Source: Schistosoma mansoni | Taxonomy: Eukaryota > Platyhelminthes > Trematoda > Strigeidida > Schistosomatidae | Reading direction: 5' to 3' | DNA: 64,000 nucleotides | NCBI RefSeq assembly: GCF_000237925.1 | Contig: NC_031502.1 | Coordinates: forward strand, 56,417,943-56,481,942 | Part shown: piece by piece, positions 12,001 through 21,594 of the stretch | Layout of the letters: each line of letters starts with the position of its first letter | Position numbering within the stretch: position 1 is the stretch's first letter | Notes under the pieces: model-generated | The model's input: the letters and a program-made list of their open reading frames with translations, nothing else | Told to the model about the DNA's origin: nothing | The model's database searches: none | Position numbers and translations under genes: made by a program

Positions 12001-14825
12001 CATGTTATAGTTTAATTGAAATTAGTTCAGGTAATCGAGTAATGAAGTTTAGATTGGGGTACTCTAGTTTGAGTCAAAACTTTCTGCGAAAATTAACAAT
12101 ATTACCTATTTGATAAATGGAACTATGCAAAGGTTATTATGAACCTAAAACTTGACGATTAAGAGCTGAAGACACCAAGCTCTGATTTTCTCAGGATGAT
12201 AAGGAGGGTTTGATATTTAGTTCTCTATTGTTTATTGCTCTGTAGTAACATGAACCCACGACCCCACAAAGAATTGAACCCAAGATTGTCAAGTTTCACA
12301 GCAACTATGATACCGTTCAGTCAATGAGTTTGGATTGAAAAATTAAAGAAAGGAGAAGCATGTCTATGGAGTGTGATTCTGATCAAATATATCAAAAAAT
12401 AAATATGAACTATTTGATAGCTGCTGATAAATCTGACAGGCTGACATTCCAGAGAATGCCAGAACACCGGACAAGCCAAGTATTGATTGAAGCGATAACC
12501 GTTAACCAGGAATAGGTTTGTGCTCAATGCTACGAATAAAATCTGCCATCCACAGACAATGGAGGTACACCCTTTTACAAATTGGAATAATTAGGTTTGC
12601 ATTTGAAATAACAAAATGATATTTGAGAATCAAGTATTAGGGCCGTTCTGCTAAATTTCATTTGATGATGACATGTGATTTGGAGACTGAAATTTATCAC
12701 CTTTCATCAATGTTAGTACACGATCGAATTAATGTTGATACATTCCTAATGTTCATGCGGTATCAAGTGGGACAGGATTCGAACTTGTGTCGTAATAGTT
12801 GAAAGCCTAGCGCTTTAACCAATAAACCATTACTACTTTTGATAGCAATTTTCATATTTTGTGTCGGTTTTCTTCAAGATTTTTGACTTGTCTCACCCTA
12901 TTTTTCTTGATCATAAATGATTTGATGCTCTATCAGCTATGTGAGCTTTTGACAAAATATGAATAGTTGAAAGCATGAGTCAATTGAAGCTAGACCACCA
13001 AGGAAAACCTGGAAGCACTGGACGGCTGTTTCATCCTATTGTGCGATTCCTCAGCAGAGCGCATCCACGATCTCGTCTCGCGAGATTTTTTCCCTGGTGG
13101 TCTAGTTTCAATTGACTCATGCTTTCAACTATGAAAATGCTGAAATCTCCACAAAACCCCTTCTGAAAATATGAATAAACAGTTTCACAATTATTAGGCT
13201 TGGAGTAAATCAAAGACATTAAAAGAAAGAAAATTATGTTTGTAAAAGTTCCAGAGTTGAGGATAAATAGTTTCAATATTTTATTAAAGGATCCGATTCT
13301 AACTTCTGCCTAAACAATCTTCATTAACTGACTTCATATTGTCTATTAATAGCTCCTAACATTCCCAATATTTCATTCAATACCAGTTAGTATCGTGTGT
13401 TCGGTTAGGCGGTGGGTGGGAATGTGTAATACCCAACCCAACCATCTGATTTGAATAAAGGTTACAGTTTCAAAGGTAGATATTACCTTTTCCAAATTTA
13501 TTTCACTGGATTATACTCCTTCAATAACATCTTCAAACCCTAATGTTTCCGATTACTGCTTATACTCTTACTACTTCTACCACTATGGGATTTGAATCGA
13601 CAACTGCATCTCTGTGTTAATGTGGTATGGCAACTCGAACTGATGTAGGTTCGTACGAAGTTCTACGCTGTAACTGACTGACTTTCCACATAAAACCCAG
13701 AACCTGACGTCAGTATTATTTACTTAATGTTCCCAACATATACTTAAGCAATGATTTCAAAATACCTAAGATGAAATACTTAGAATGTATAGATGTATTT
13801 TACTTTTAAAATCTACATTCACAGATGATAATGCTATAGTTATGCTATAATTCTACAAACAGAACTGGTTGCTTCTCTATCTCAGTAAAAGGCCCGCAAA
13901 TGCCCTGGTACAGCCGAGGGTGAGGAGAGTCCGCTCTCCCTCTCCAAATGCTCTCACATGGCCATGCCTATATAGCCTCTGTCAGGGAAGTCTTACTCAC
14001 CTCATTCTCGTGGCATTACTGTTGTTTACGAAATTGAGAGGACGAAAAGCGAATGTCCAGCGCTTTAACCGGGTCGGTGGACACGGAAAGTTCACCTAGG
14101 AGAGTTGGAAAACCCTGATTCCAAACCAATGGTGTACATGGGCTCCAGTATCCTGAGGGAACAAATGGCGTATGAATCAATCGTTGGTCACCGGCTGCCA
14201 TGGGACTGCATCTCCTCACGATGCTCCACTGCCTTGTGGATCAGATCTTTAGATCAAAGGCTCCGGTGTTGCCCCCTAAGAAAACCACCTGATTCAGTTT
14301 GGACACCTGTTCAGTATAACATCCCTCACACAAATCAAATAAGATTTGTGTGGCGCATTTATATCTGGCACCTCTTTGTACCAATATTTATGTGTTCAAA
14401 TAAATAAATAATAAATAGTCAGTCAGCTATAACGTAGGACCAGGCACATGTATATACATCGGTCCAAGTTGCCATACCTCATTAGCACAACAAGATGAAC
14501 ATCGGATCCATAAAAGTAACTATCTCAATAAGAGAAACAAATTACATACCAGCAGATATTTTGTAAGCCAATGCTTCAAGTTCTACTTTACCATATGTTT
14601 TCAATATTTGTTCATAATAACTAGCCAATCGAATAACATCATTATGATAGTCGGTTAATGAAAGAAATTTGTTCTTTTTCTGATATTCTGATTCAGATAA
14701 TGAATATTCATTAAGATTGAGTTTATAGTCTTTTATTGATTGATTATTATCAGTAGTATGGTGATGCTTCTGTTTATTTGTTTCAATGAAATATCTTTCA
14801 GTTACATTTTCCAATAGTGTCATAT
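5880..14825 (-). CDS. CPEB1: Cytoplasmic polyadenylation element-binding protein, CPEB1/Orb-like (5' exons not found)
   Basis: CPEB proteins bind the U-rich cytoplasmic polyadenylation element in mRNA 3' UTRs and control poly(A) length and translation in germline and neurons. Six exons join in phase: 14825-14550, 11571-11086, 9842-9653, 8264-8071, 7256-7162 and 6083-5880, giving about 480 residues. The order is a low-complexity leader, RRM1 (CKVFVGGVP, with GYCYAVF at the next exon), RRM2 (FVGALHGM to PIGSGRVAF) and a C-terminal zinc domain starting IQIDPYLED. The phrases [14 protein letters not shown] and QIDPYLED are CPEB1-type rather than CPEB2-4-type. Every junction has GT-AG signals and matching phase. 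The first exon seen starts in phase 2, so upstream exons are expected at higher coordinates, but the N-terminus is poorly conserved and I could not find them. Confidence 0.9.
6195..6720 (+). mobile_element. Non-autonomous RTE-tailed repeat, copy 4 in a CPEB intron
   Basis: Diverged full-length copy lying antisense in the last CPEB intron (6084-7161). It contains a short CT microsatellite near 6240 and ends in AAATAAATAAATAAG. Confidence 0.75.
6885..7012 (-). mobile_element. Hammerhead/tRNA-like SINE, truncated copy
   Basis: The copy contains the ATGAGTCAATTGAAGC end, the complement of a hammerhead core (CGTTTCGTCC ... GGGACTCCTCA) and the start of the tRNA-like part, then stops. The preceding TTTTGTGGAGATTT segment is also found at the opposite end of other copies. 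Confidence 0.7.
7162..7256 (-). CDS. CPEB1: CPEB exon: end of RRM2
   Basis: Two bases completing a glycine codon plus 31 codons ([17 protein letters not shown] to QLFSKV). The acceptor is TTATATAG and the donor GTAAGT. It forms the last beta strand and helix of RRM2 and the linker to the zinc domain. Confidence 0.9.
7400..7560 (+). repeat. Fragment of the foldback-type repeat seen at 11.7-11.9 kb
   Basis: The stretch TGATGATGTCGTTCAGAAGG and the following AAAGCTCCACTACCAAACCA match one arm of the inverted repeat at 11654-11940. The rest of this 300-bp region is unassigned. Confidence 0.55.
8071..8264 (-). CDS. CPEB1: CPEB exon: RRM1-RRM2 linker and first half of RRM2
   Basis: One base plus 64 codons plus one base. 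The acceptor TTTGCACAG gives the phase required by the previous exon, and the donor is GTAAGT. It contains [17 protein letters not shown] and [18 protein letters not shown], the RNP-2 strand and helix of RRM2. An alternative acceptor nearer RRM2 (GAAGGAAG) also keeps the phase but is a poorer site. Confidence 0.88.
8442..9160 (+). mobile_element. Solo LTR of a Gypsy-type element, with nested RTE fragment and 5-bp TSD
   Basis: The element starts TGTTATG and ends TATAACA and is flanked on both sides by GTCTT (8437-8441 and 9161-9165), a perfect 5-bp target duplication. Without the nested insert it is about 490 bp and resembles the LTRs at 33376-33889 and 43783-44307. Promoter-like TATAAAC and R-region GTATGTTTGAAATA blocks lie near 8942-8965. 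It sits in a CPEB intron. No internal Gypsy sequence is present, so it is a recombined solo LTR. Confidence 0.8.
8582..8806 (+). mobile_element. 3' fragment of RTE family with TAAG tail, nested in the solo LTR
   Basis: The sequence matches the last ~225 bp of the RTE-like element at 46785-47572 (blocks GAAGAGGAAGGCC, ATGAAAAGGATGAAT, AACAGGCGTAAGTAAG) and splits the LTR between its U3 and promoter parts. Confidence 0.8.
9355..9625 (+). mobile_element. Degenerate RTE (TAAG family) 3' fragment
   Basis: This resembles the C-terminal part of the 46785-47572 element (GAAGTGGATAAGACATAATC, then AGAACTCACTACATGGAGAA, then GACAGAGTTCAATAGAGAAT) with many substitutions. It ends 25 bp before the CPEB exon at 9653. 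Confidence 0.6.
9653..9842 (-). CDS. CPEB1: CPEB exon: second half of RRM1
   Basis: Two bases, 62 codons and two bases. It opens (G)[16 protein letters not shown], the RNP-1-like strand of RRM1, and contains [10 protein letters not shown], equivalent to the VQVIPW block of CPEB1. The acceptor is TATATAG and the donor GTGAGT. Confidence 0.9.
9876..10347 (+). mobile_element. RTE (TAAG family) 3' fragment
   Basis: It contains [11 protein letters not shown]-type coding sequence, broken by substitutions, through to AACAGGCGTAAGTAAG. It is antisense in the CPEB intron between 9843 and 11085. Confidence 0.8.
10591..11040 (+). repeat. Arm 1 of a ~440-bp inverted duplication that includes a SINE
   Basis: This segment reappears in reverse complement at 16776-17208 with only a few differences by eye. 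It includes a unique-looking 270-bp part and then a plus-strand tRNA-like SINE (box A AGCTCAATGGTCTATCGG, box B GGGTTCGAATC near 10942, hammerhead-like core 10979-11010). Confidence 0.8.
11086..11571 (-). CDS. CPEB1: CPEB exon: low-complexity leader and first half of RRM1
   Basis: Two bases, 161 codons and one base, between a TTAATTTTCAG acceptor and a GTAATT donor. The leader is rich in N, S and T and includes a run of six His. RRM1 opens at [14 protein letters not shown] and continues through [15 protein letters not shown], matching the CPEB RRM1 RNP-2 strand and the following helix and strand. A ~20-residue insertion relative to the family follows WPKG. Confidence 0.9.
11654..11940. repeat. 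Foldback (inverted-repeat) element
   Basis: About 80 bp at 11660-11739 (ending GACATCATCAGCA) is mirrored by about 80 bp at 11857-11937 (starting TGCTGATGATGTCATTCAGA), with ~115 bp between. One arm is also found at 7520-7590. It could fold into a long hairpin and lies in the first CPEB intron seen here. No transposase is visible. Confidence 0.7.
11946..12959. other. CPEB intron sequence with possible tRNA-like relics
   Basis: No exon was found. Minus-strand box-B-like strings near 12278 (GGTTCAATTC) and 12783 (GTTCGAATCC) with upstream box-A-like sequence suggest two decayed tRNA-derived repeats. Confidence 0.35.
12960..13175. mobile_element. Palindromic pair of SINE ends (head-to-head)
   Basis: A minus-strand SINE end (ATGAGTCAATTGAAGC at ~12974) is followed within 150 bp by its own reverse complement (TTTCAATTGACTCATGC at ~13107), so the two ends can form a ~45-bp hairpin. 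The tRNA-like middle is mostly lost. Confidence 0.7.
13442..13690 (+). mobile_element. 3'-UTR fragment of RTE family with CTGA tail
   Basis: It matches the 3' non-coding region at 56705-56945 (ATTATACTCCTTCAATAACA, then TGGGATTTGAATCGACAACT), ending in GTAACTGACTGAC. Confidence 0.7.
13890..14412 (+). mobile_element. Non-autonomous RTE-tailed repeat, copy 5
   Basis: Complete plus-strand copy in the CPEB intron upstream of the 11571 acceptor, starting GCCCGCAAATGCCCTGGTAC and ending in AAATAAATAAATAATAAAT. Confidence 0.8.
14419..14500 (-). mobile_element. Short RTE (CTGA family) 3' end
   Basis: It has the GTCAGTCAGC tail followed by a TATACATCGGTCCAAGTTGC block, matching the minus-strand end at 19620-19700. 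Confidence 0.6.
14550..14825 (-). CDS. CPEB1: CPEB exon: N-terminal region
   Basis: Two bases, 91 codons and one base, between a TTTGTTTTTCAG acceptor and a GTATGT donor. The phase matches the next exon exactly (GCA alanine across the junction). The sequence is polar and N/K/Q-rich and ends with [18 protein letters not shown]. It carries no recognisable domain; membership rests on phase, strand and position. The Met two bases inside the exon could be the start if the upstream exon is non-coding. Confidence 0.65.
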
Positions 14826-14977
14826 CTGAAAAACAAAGGGAATGGTCTCATATTTCAAAATGAGAACCTATGGAATATAAAAATTATATGTCGATTCATG
14901 TGTTAGACTAAAAAAAACAATTAAAATGATTGTAGAAACCATAGGTAATACTTGATTGTTAAATCCTCTATGAAAAG

Positions 14978-16335
14978 TTACTTACGCCTCTAACCCCTCG
15001 TCGAGGAGGATAGGTCAACCACAAGCATTCTCCATCCAACCCTGTCCTCACCAATTCTTTCCAATTCTTTCCAGTTAACATTCATCCTTTTCATATCTGG
15101 TTCTATTTCCCGATGTAATGTGTTCTTCGACCTTCCACTTTTCCGCTTCCCACCACGATTCCAAATTAGGGCCTGCCTCGTGATACAGTCTGGTGATTTG
15201 CGTAATGTGTGTCCTATACACATCCAACCTCTTTTTTGTTAATTTCCTCTTCAGTTGGAAGTTGGTTTGTCCTCTCCCACAGAAGGCTGATGCTAATGGT
15301 ATCCGGCCAATGAATTTTGTTCAGTGCTTCTTTAGCTTCAGTTTCATTTTAGCAACCACCAGTTGTCAGCTACTCTCCTGGTTCTCATATCTTCCATTGA
15401 CCTTGTGAATTTTTTACTGATGCATATATGATCTAACGGGTTCTCTGTGATGTGGTCCGGTGAGATCCATGTAGCTCTGTGTATGTGTTTGTGTGGAAAT
15501 ATTGTGCCACCTATAACCAATTTATTGAATGCACACAGATTTGCAAATCTATTACCATTCTCGTTTCTTTCTCATAGTCTATGTCGTCCCATTATATCTT
15601 CATATCCTGTGCTGTCCACGCTGACTTTAACATTTAGATCTCCCATTAGGATGGTGAGGTCCTTTCTCGAGCACTTAGCTATGATTGATTGCAGCCTCTC
15701 ATAGAACTGATCTTTATCGCCGTCATTGCTATCATTGGTCGGTGCAAAACATTCGATAAAATCCATTGTGATCCCCTCCTTCTTTGTTTTGTATGATGCT
15801 TTGATTATCCTGGATCCTTGAGGTTCCATCCTACAAGTGCATTTTGTGCTTCTCTGGACAGCGTTAGAGCAACTCCCCGACTGTGTGGAGCATTTTCCCC
15901 TTCGTGACCGGAGTACAACAGCATCTCTCCCATATCTAGCTTTTGCTGTCCAGCTTGAGTCCAATGGGTTTCGCTGATTCCAAGTACTGCCAATTTGTAT
16001 CTCTTCATTTGCATTGCTAATTGACTGATCTTCCCGGTTTCTCACATTGTACGGGCATTCCATGTACCCATAAAACTTGTTGCTCTGATTGTTAGAAGGG
16101 GCATCAGCCTCGTGACTTCTGAAGAATCTCGGCTTTCATTCTGAAGCGTCATGATTTTTCCTCCAACTCCCAGGGCAGAGTTTAAATGGTTTAATTTGTT
16201 TAATCCAGTTGGCGTTTTATTAGCGAGTTAGTTTTCTACGGGATGGCGTTGCCGACCCCATACTCAACCCTCCTCATTTACCCGGGCTTGGGATTGGCAG
16301 TAACTCTAGAAGAGCCACAGGCGGAGTTTCCATAA
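14978..16335 (-). mobile_element. Internally deleted RTE (TAAG family)
   Basis: On the minus strand the right part (16335-15330) carries a broken endonuclease frame (DLTILMGDLNVKV block near 15650, GISETHWTQAG near 15960). The left part (15325-14978) is the extreme 3' end with [13 protein letters not shown]-type coding and the GTAAGTAAC tail. The reverse transcriptase between them is missing, so this is a deletion derivative. Confidence 0.75.
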
Positions 16336-16723
16336 AAAGTACTGGGTGCAAAATTTATAAATTCCATAATTCATGTTATCCCAGATACCTCCATACTCCA
16401 CGTCAGTCAGTCTAAGGGAACGCTGATTTTTAAAAAAGTTCCATCTTCCTATGAGCCATCATTAATACAACCTAAATAATCAACAGGAAGCCCTTTTCAA
16501 GTACAAACTTAACCCTACCGAGAAAATCGAATTGATTGGAAAGATATGCCAATCAAGATTCCTTCCATTATTCGTACGTGAGATAGTTATTCTTTTACAT
16601 AAAATAAAAGTTAACAATTTTGTTCTTAAAAGAAAAATGAAGAAAGTTTGCTTTTCGACCATACCATTTATTAGATAAGTACAATCATATTCTCAGAAGA
16701 GGTTTTCTAAAGATTTAGTATTT

Positions 16724-17208
16724 TCATAGTTGAAAGCGTGAGTCAATTGAAGCTAGACCACCATCGAAAACCTGGAAGCACTGGACGGCCGTTTCGTCTT
16801 ATTATGGGACTACTCAGCAGTGCGCATCCACGATCCCGCACCCACTAGATTCGAACCCAGGACCTACCAGTCTCGCGCCAGTGTACTTAACCGATAGACC
16901 ATTGAGCTGACCGGCATCCAATGGTGTTAATATCTAACTTCAATCAAGCCACGATGTTTGAGCAACCGTTCACCAATTTATTCTAACTTACTGAAACGTA
17001 ATTCATTTATCTAATGCAAAATTCTATTACTCGACTTGAAGACACATTGTTTGTATGTCATTCAAAACTCCCCCCTTTAATGTTCACACCCTGATGTAGA
17101 TAAGATAATATGCATCTCTGGCTATAATTCCAGAAGGTCCTATTATGAATATTTACTGTATCTGAAAAACCTGTAATCAAACGTTTAGTGACGTACAGGA
17201 AATTTGCT
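16724..17208 (-). mobile_element. Hammerhead/tRNA-like SINE plus arm 2 of the inverted duplication
   Basis: The minus-strand SINE reads box A (complement at ~16895-16912), box B (GGGTTCGAATC complement at 16849-16859) and the hammerhead-like core (GGACGAAACGG complement at ~16786-16800). From 16930 to 17208 it continues into the same flanking DNA as 10591-10870, inverted. Confidence 0.75.
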
Positions 17209-17535
17209 ATTATAGGACTCCTCAACAGTGCGCATCTACGATCCCACACTCGCGAGATTCGAACCCAGGACCCACCAGTCTCGCGCCAGAGCACTTAACC
17301 GATAGACCATTGAGCTGGCCGGCATCCAACGGTGTTAATATCTAACTTCAACTGATCCACGAAGTTGAGCAACCGTTCACCAATTGTCTTCAGTTAGTTG
17401 TTATCTCACAACAGACGTGGTTTGAACTCCACTGGTCACTGCTTCTCACTAGAACTCCTGGATTTACCTCTCGAAGTCAGTCACTAGTGAGCATATGATT
17501 ATTATCAGAAGGGGTTTTGTGGAGATTTAGTATTT
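17209..17535 (-). mobile_element. Hammerhead/tRNA-like SINE, long copy
   Basis: This has the same tRNA-like block, then the full distal part (GAACTCCACTGGTCACTGC, CACTAGTGAGCATATGA) and the TTTTGTGGAGATTT segment, at the end opposite to its position in the 6885 copy. Confidence 0.75.
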
Positions 17536-17700
17536 TCGAGAGAGACTGATAGATCCTGGGTTCGAATCTCGTGAGTGCGGGATCGTGGATGCGCACTGCT
17601 GAAGAGTCCCATAATAAGACGAAACGGCCGTCCAGTGCTTCCAGGTTTTCCCTGGTGGTCTAGCTTCAATTGACTCACGCTTTCAACTATGAAAATCTTA
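17536..17700 (+). mobile_element. Hammerhead/tRNA-like SINE, head-to-head partner
   Basis: Plus-strand copy starting inside the tRNA-like part (box B GGGTTCGAATC near 17559), with the core CTGAAGA ... GACGAAAC at about 17599-17624, ending CAATTGACTCACGCTTTCAA. Confidence 0.75.
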
Positions 17701-17752
17701 TTCATTGTAAGTGAACTTATAAAGTGGTCTTCTGAAAAATAAAAAAACGATT

Positions 17753-18561
17753 ACATAATAACTCGTTTGGAAGTTCCAAGTATTACGAATGATGAGTATC
17801 TAGTGGAGTTTAATTACCTTGTCACTGATCATTTTATGGATACATTTTCATTTGTTTCTAGTGAATGAAAAGGAGATTAAGTTTCTCTTCCTGTTCCGTG
17901 GAATACAGTTGTGAAAATTCGTATACTATTCCAAGTTGGTTTCATACATATTAATTTTTGCAAGGAATTATTTCGGTTCCTTTAGAATAAGGCAGCAAGG
18001 AAATGGAATTCTGTGTTCACTTCTGCTTCCTACTTGAACTTAAACGAATGGTGTCGCCTATATGATTTATCCAGAATGACACTGAGGTCCAAATTATTGT
18101 CACACATGATGAATGTATCATTCATATATCTATCAAATAAGTATAAGTTATCAGTTGTTGGTCAAAGCTTCGTATTCTCAAGATCGACCATGAAACAGTC
18201 AGTTAGGATGAGGTCCAGTGATAATTAGGGTTGTAATTCTCAATACAATCATTTAAGGAACGTACTGTCTCATTCAGAGAAACATTTATGAAGTAACATC
18301 TAGTGTTGTCATTCTTTTGAGGATCACATAGATGTTCATAATTAAAATCAACAAAATTAGCGTGTTGTATCTATTGATGTGATTTCTGATCGGCCGTAAA
18401 TTTTGGTGGGCCATGTAGTCCAGGAAGACAATACTAGAGACACTATTATCAATAAACAGATGAGTATGTATCCATAAAATAATCAGTGACAAGGTAATTA
18501 AACTCCACTAGATACTCATCATTCGTAATACTTGGAACTTCCAAACAAGTTATTATGTAAT
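17753..18561 (-). mobile_element. Decayed Penelope-like RT remnant bounded by ~95-bp inverted repeats
   Basis: The ends at 17753-17847 and 18469-18561 are inverted copies of each other with about two or three mismatches. Inside, on the minus strand near 18145-18080, a broken frame reads DRYMNDTFIMCDN, then HHSFKFK-stop-EAEVN. This resembles the RT catalytic block (RYVDDTF...) and the following HxxxxFT.E.E block of Penelope-like elements. Such elements often carry inverted or tandem terminal copies. The match is short, so the class is tentative. Confidence 0.45.
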
Positions 18562-18564
18562 ATT

Positions 18565-18835
18565 TTTAGTAGTTGAATTAATGAGTTGATTAAAGCTATA
18601 CCACCATGGAAAACCTGGAAGCACTGAACGGCCATTTCGTCCCAGTATGGAACTCCTCAGCAGTGCGCATCTACGAGACCGCTCGCCGAATTGGAACCCA
18701 GGACCTAAAGTCTCACACGCGGATGCTTAATCTCTAGACCACTGAGCCTGCATTTAACAGTGTTAATGTCTAGCTTCAACCAATCCACGAAATCGGGCCA
18801 CCGTCCACCATTGTCTTCAGTGAGTTACGAAATCA
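18565..18835 (-). mobile_element. Hammerhead/tRNA-like SINE
   Basis: Minus-strand copy with the ATGAGTTGATTAAAGC end, a core complement at ~18635-18660 and box B complement ATTGGAACCC near 18690. Confidence 0.7.
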
Positions 18836-19018
18836 ATAGGTCCTGGGTTCGAATCCCATGAACGGGACCGTGGATGCGCACTGATGGGGAGCCTCATACT
18901 AGGACGAAATGACTTTCCAGTGTTTCCAGGTTTTCCATGGGTGGTCTAGCTTTAATTGACTCATGAATTCAATCCATAAACAAATTACTCAAATCTTCAC
19001 GAACCCCCTTTCTGATAT
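18836..19018 (+). mobile_element. Hammerhead/tRNA-like SINE, head-to-head partner
   Basis: Plus-strand partial copy from GGTCCTGGGTTCGAATCCC to CAATTGACTCATG-like sequence and the AATCTTCACGAACCCCC segment. With the copy at 18565-18835 it forms an inverted pair. Confidence 0.7.
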
Positions 19019-19204
19019 TATGTAATCATTTTTCAGAAGATCACTTTATCAGTTCAATCACAATGAATATGATTGTACTGTTTTAATAAATAGTATAATC
19101 GAAAAGAAAATTTTCTTATTAGAACCGTCTTTATTTCAACTTTAGTGTCGTATGTGTTTCTCTATAAATTGTTTTAAGCAATATTCTTTTGGTGATTTTA
19201 AACC

Positions 19205-19425
19205 TTTGATCAGCTGGTTGAACTCCACTGGTTACTGCTTCTCACTAGAACTCCAGGAAATACCTCATGGAGTCAGTTACTTGTGAGCATATGGTCATTA
19301 TCAGAAGGGAGTTTTGTGGAGATTTTAGTAATTTTTTATATAGTTGAGATCATGAGTTCAATCAGGTCTGTTGGAAGATATCAACTTACTGAAGACTTTG
19401 ATCAGCTGTAAAACCGTATGAATTC
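19205..19425. mobile_element. Partial SINE distal segment
   Basis: It contains TTGAACTCCACTGGTTACTG, GAGCATATGGTCATTATC and TTTTGTGGAGATTTTAG, then turns into an opposite-orientation fragment (GGAAGATATCAACTTACTGA). Confidence 0.6.
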
Positions 19426-19617
19426 CACTTTTCATACTCCTAAGTAAGTGATTACTGTATGATATCGTTGATAAATAGAATTGATTTTATACTATTTTAA
19501 CTCATTATTAACGTAGATGTCACTATTGAATGATCATATTCATATTACAGAAGTAAATGATTGATGATCGACTACTGTTTATATAGTTAAGCTTTTTATT
19601 GTTGGACCACTAGAACC

Positions 19618-20365
19618 AGTTTGAATCAGTCAGTCAGTCACAACGTAGAACTTCGTACCTACGTACATCAGTTCGAGTTGCCATACCACATTAACACAGA
19701 GATCCAGTTGTCGATTCAAATCACATAGTGATAGAAGTAGTAAGAGTATAAGCAGTAATCAGAAAGATTAGGTTTTGAAGATGTTATTCAAGGAGTATAA
19801 TCCAATGAAATAAATTTGAAAAGAGAAAGAAGATAAGAAAATGAAGGATTCAGAAGATTAGGATTTGGCAGAACACAAAGAATGGATGCACCTTCGTCAT
19901 TGAAAACGATTTTGAGCCATGTCATTCAAGGTCTCTAACCATCCATTGCTATCATCTCACGAATCTCAAACAGGTAGTCTACACTTACCAACATGGCTCA
20001 GTCCACCTGTCAGTGACTTCATGGATTTGTGCCACGTTTTGATCTGGCCACTCCTAGCTTTCTTCCGACCTACTCCTACACCATAAAACATTGCACATCG
20101 GGGCAGTCTTTGGTTGGGCATATGTAACACGTGTCCCAGCCATTTCAACTGATGAAGTTTCACTACTTCATCAATCGAGTTGCCATCCTTACCTAGTACC
20201 CGTTTCCTAACAACTGTATTAATTACCCGGTGGTCCCAGGATATACGAGCAATGCTTCGAAGACACTTATGATCGAATAATAGCAGCCTACAAATATCCT
20301 CTACTCTTACCGGCCATGTTTCACTGCCATAAAGTAGGATGGAACGAACAGCTGCTGACCAGTTT
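19618..20365 (-). mobile_element. RTE (CTGA family) 3' half-kilobase with coding tail
   Basis: The minus-strand frame from ~20360 to ~19876 encodes the C-terminal region (LKWLGHVLHMPNQRLPR, then WLETLNDMAQNRFQW), followed by the 3' UTR and a GTCAGTCAGTCA tail at the left end. It is 5'-truncated. Confidence 0.8.
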
Positions 20366-20867
20366 GAATATTGGAGTATTATATTTAAACCTCATGCACA
20401 AGGCCATAAAATATTGCTTAAGTTGTTTGAAGGTAGTATGATTTGAATATTACCTCATGTACATCCCTGTGGGTAGTTGTATAGTATCATGAGTCGACAC
20501 AAAAGTAGTGGTGACTGAAAACTGAGTACATAAATTTCCGTTTGGCAACTGAGTTATGTGGCCTCATACACGTAAACTGACATCTAACAAGTAATCATGG
20601 ACTTGGGTATTGAGTTTTGAAAGTTGAAAATAACCCGATTTCATGATGAATGGTGTAAGTAATTACATTAGAAACAATCTTAATGGTATTGAAGAAAGGT
20701 ATGAAACTAATGTTAGTTATGATAACTGTTTGTTTCATCGAATTCTGTAGCAGGAATTTTGAGAGGTTTTTTCTCAATCCACACAATATAGTTTGAGTTC
20801 GGTTAACTAGAGTACTGAATGTAATGTAATTGCCGGGTAATATTTAATTCTTGAAACTTACTCATAA

Positions 20868-21427
20868 AGAGCCCCCAAATACCCTGGTACGGCCCCCTAA
20901 TGCTAAAGCGCCCCCTAATGCCCTGGTACGGCCGAGAGTGGGGAGAGTCCGCTCTCCCGCTCCAAATGCCCTCATATGGCCACGCGTATATAGCCTCTGT
21001 CAGGGGAGTTCTACTCACTGCCTGCTTGCGGCATTACTGTTCTTTACTAAATTGAGAGGACGTAAAACGAATGTCCGGTGCCTTAATAGGGTCGGTGGAC
21101 ACGGAGAGTCCACCAAGGGGAGTTGGAAAACCCTCATTCCAAACCAATGATGTACATGGGCTCCAGTATTCTGAGGGAACAAATAGTGTATGAATCAATC
21201 GTTGGTCACCGGCTACCATGGGACTGCATCTCCTCACGATGCTCCACTGCCTTGTGGGTTAGAGCTTTAGGTCAAAGGCTCGGGTTGTGGCCCCCTAAGA
21301 AAACCACCTGCTTCAATCTGGGCACCTGGGCAGTATCTCAGCCTTCACACAGATCGAATGAGATGTGTGTGGCGTATATGTATCTGGTGCTTCCTTGTAC
21401 CAATATTTGTGTTTAAATAAATAAATT
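20868..21427 (+). mobile_element. Non-autonomous RTE-tailed repeat, copy 6
   Basis: Full-length plus copy whose first ~35 bp (CCCTGGTACGGCC) is present twice in imperfect tandem at 20880-20933. Confidence 0.8.
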
Positions 21428-21594
21428 TGTCGAAGTATAAGTTTACATTCAGAAAATTAAGGTCTCGAGTTGAACACTTAACCATTAGAAATTTGAATAA
21501 CTATCTAATAGTCAATTTGAACATCATTAGATATGAACTAAATTGTTCATTAGATAGAAAATAGACATTCTCCCAATTTATTAATATTACAATG

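Noticed and set aside
15572-16063. A standalone endonuclease gene
   Set aside because: It is the endonuclease part of an internally deleted RTE (TAAG family), with frame breaks and no separate gene structure.
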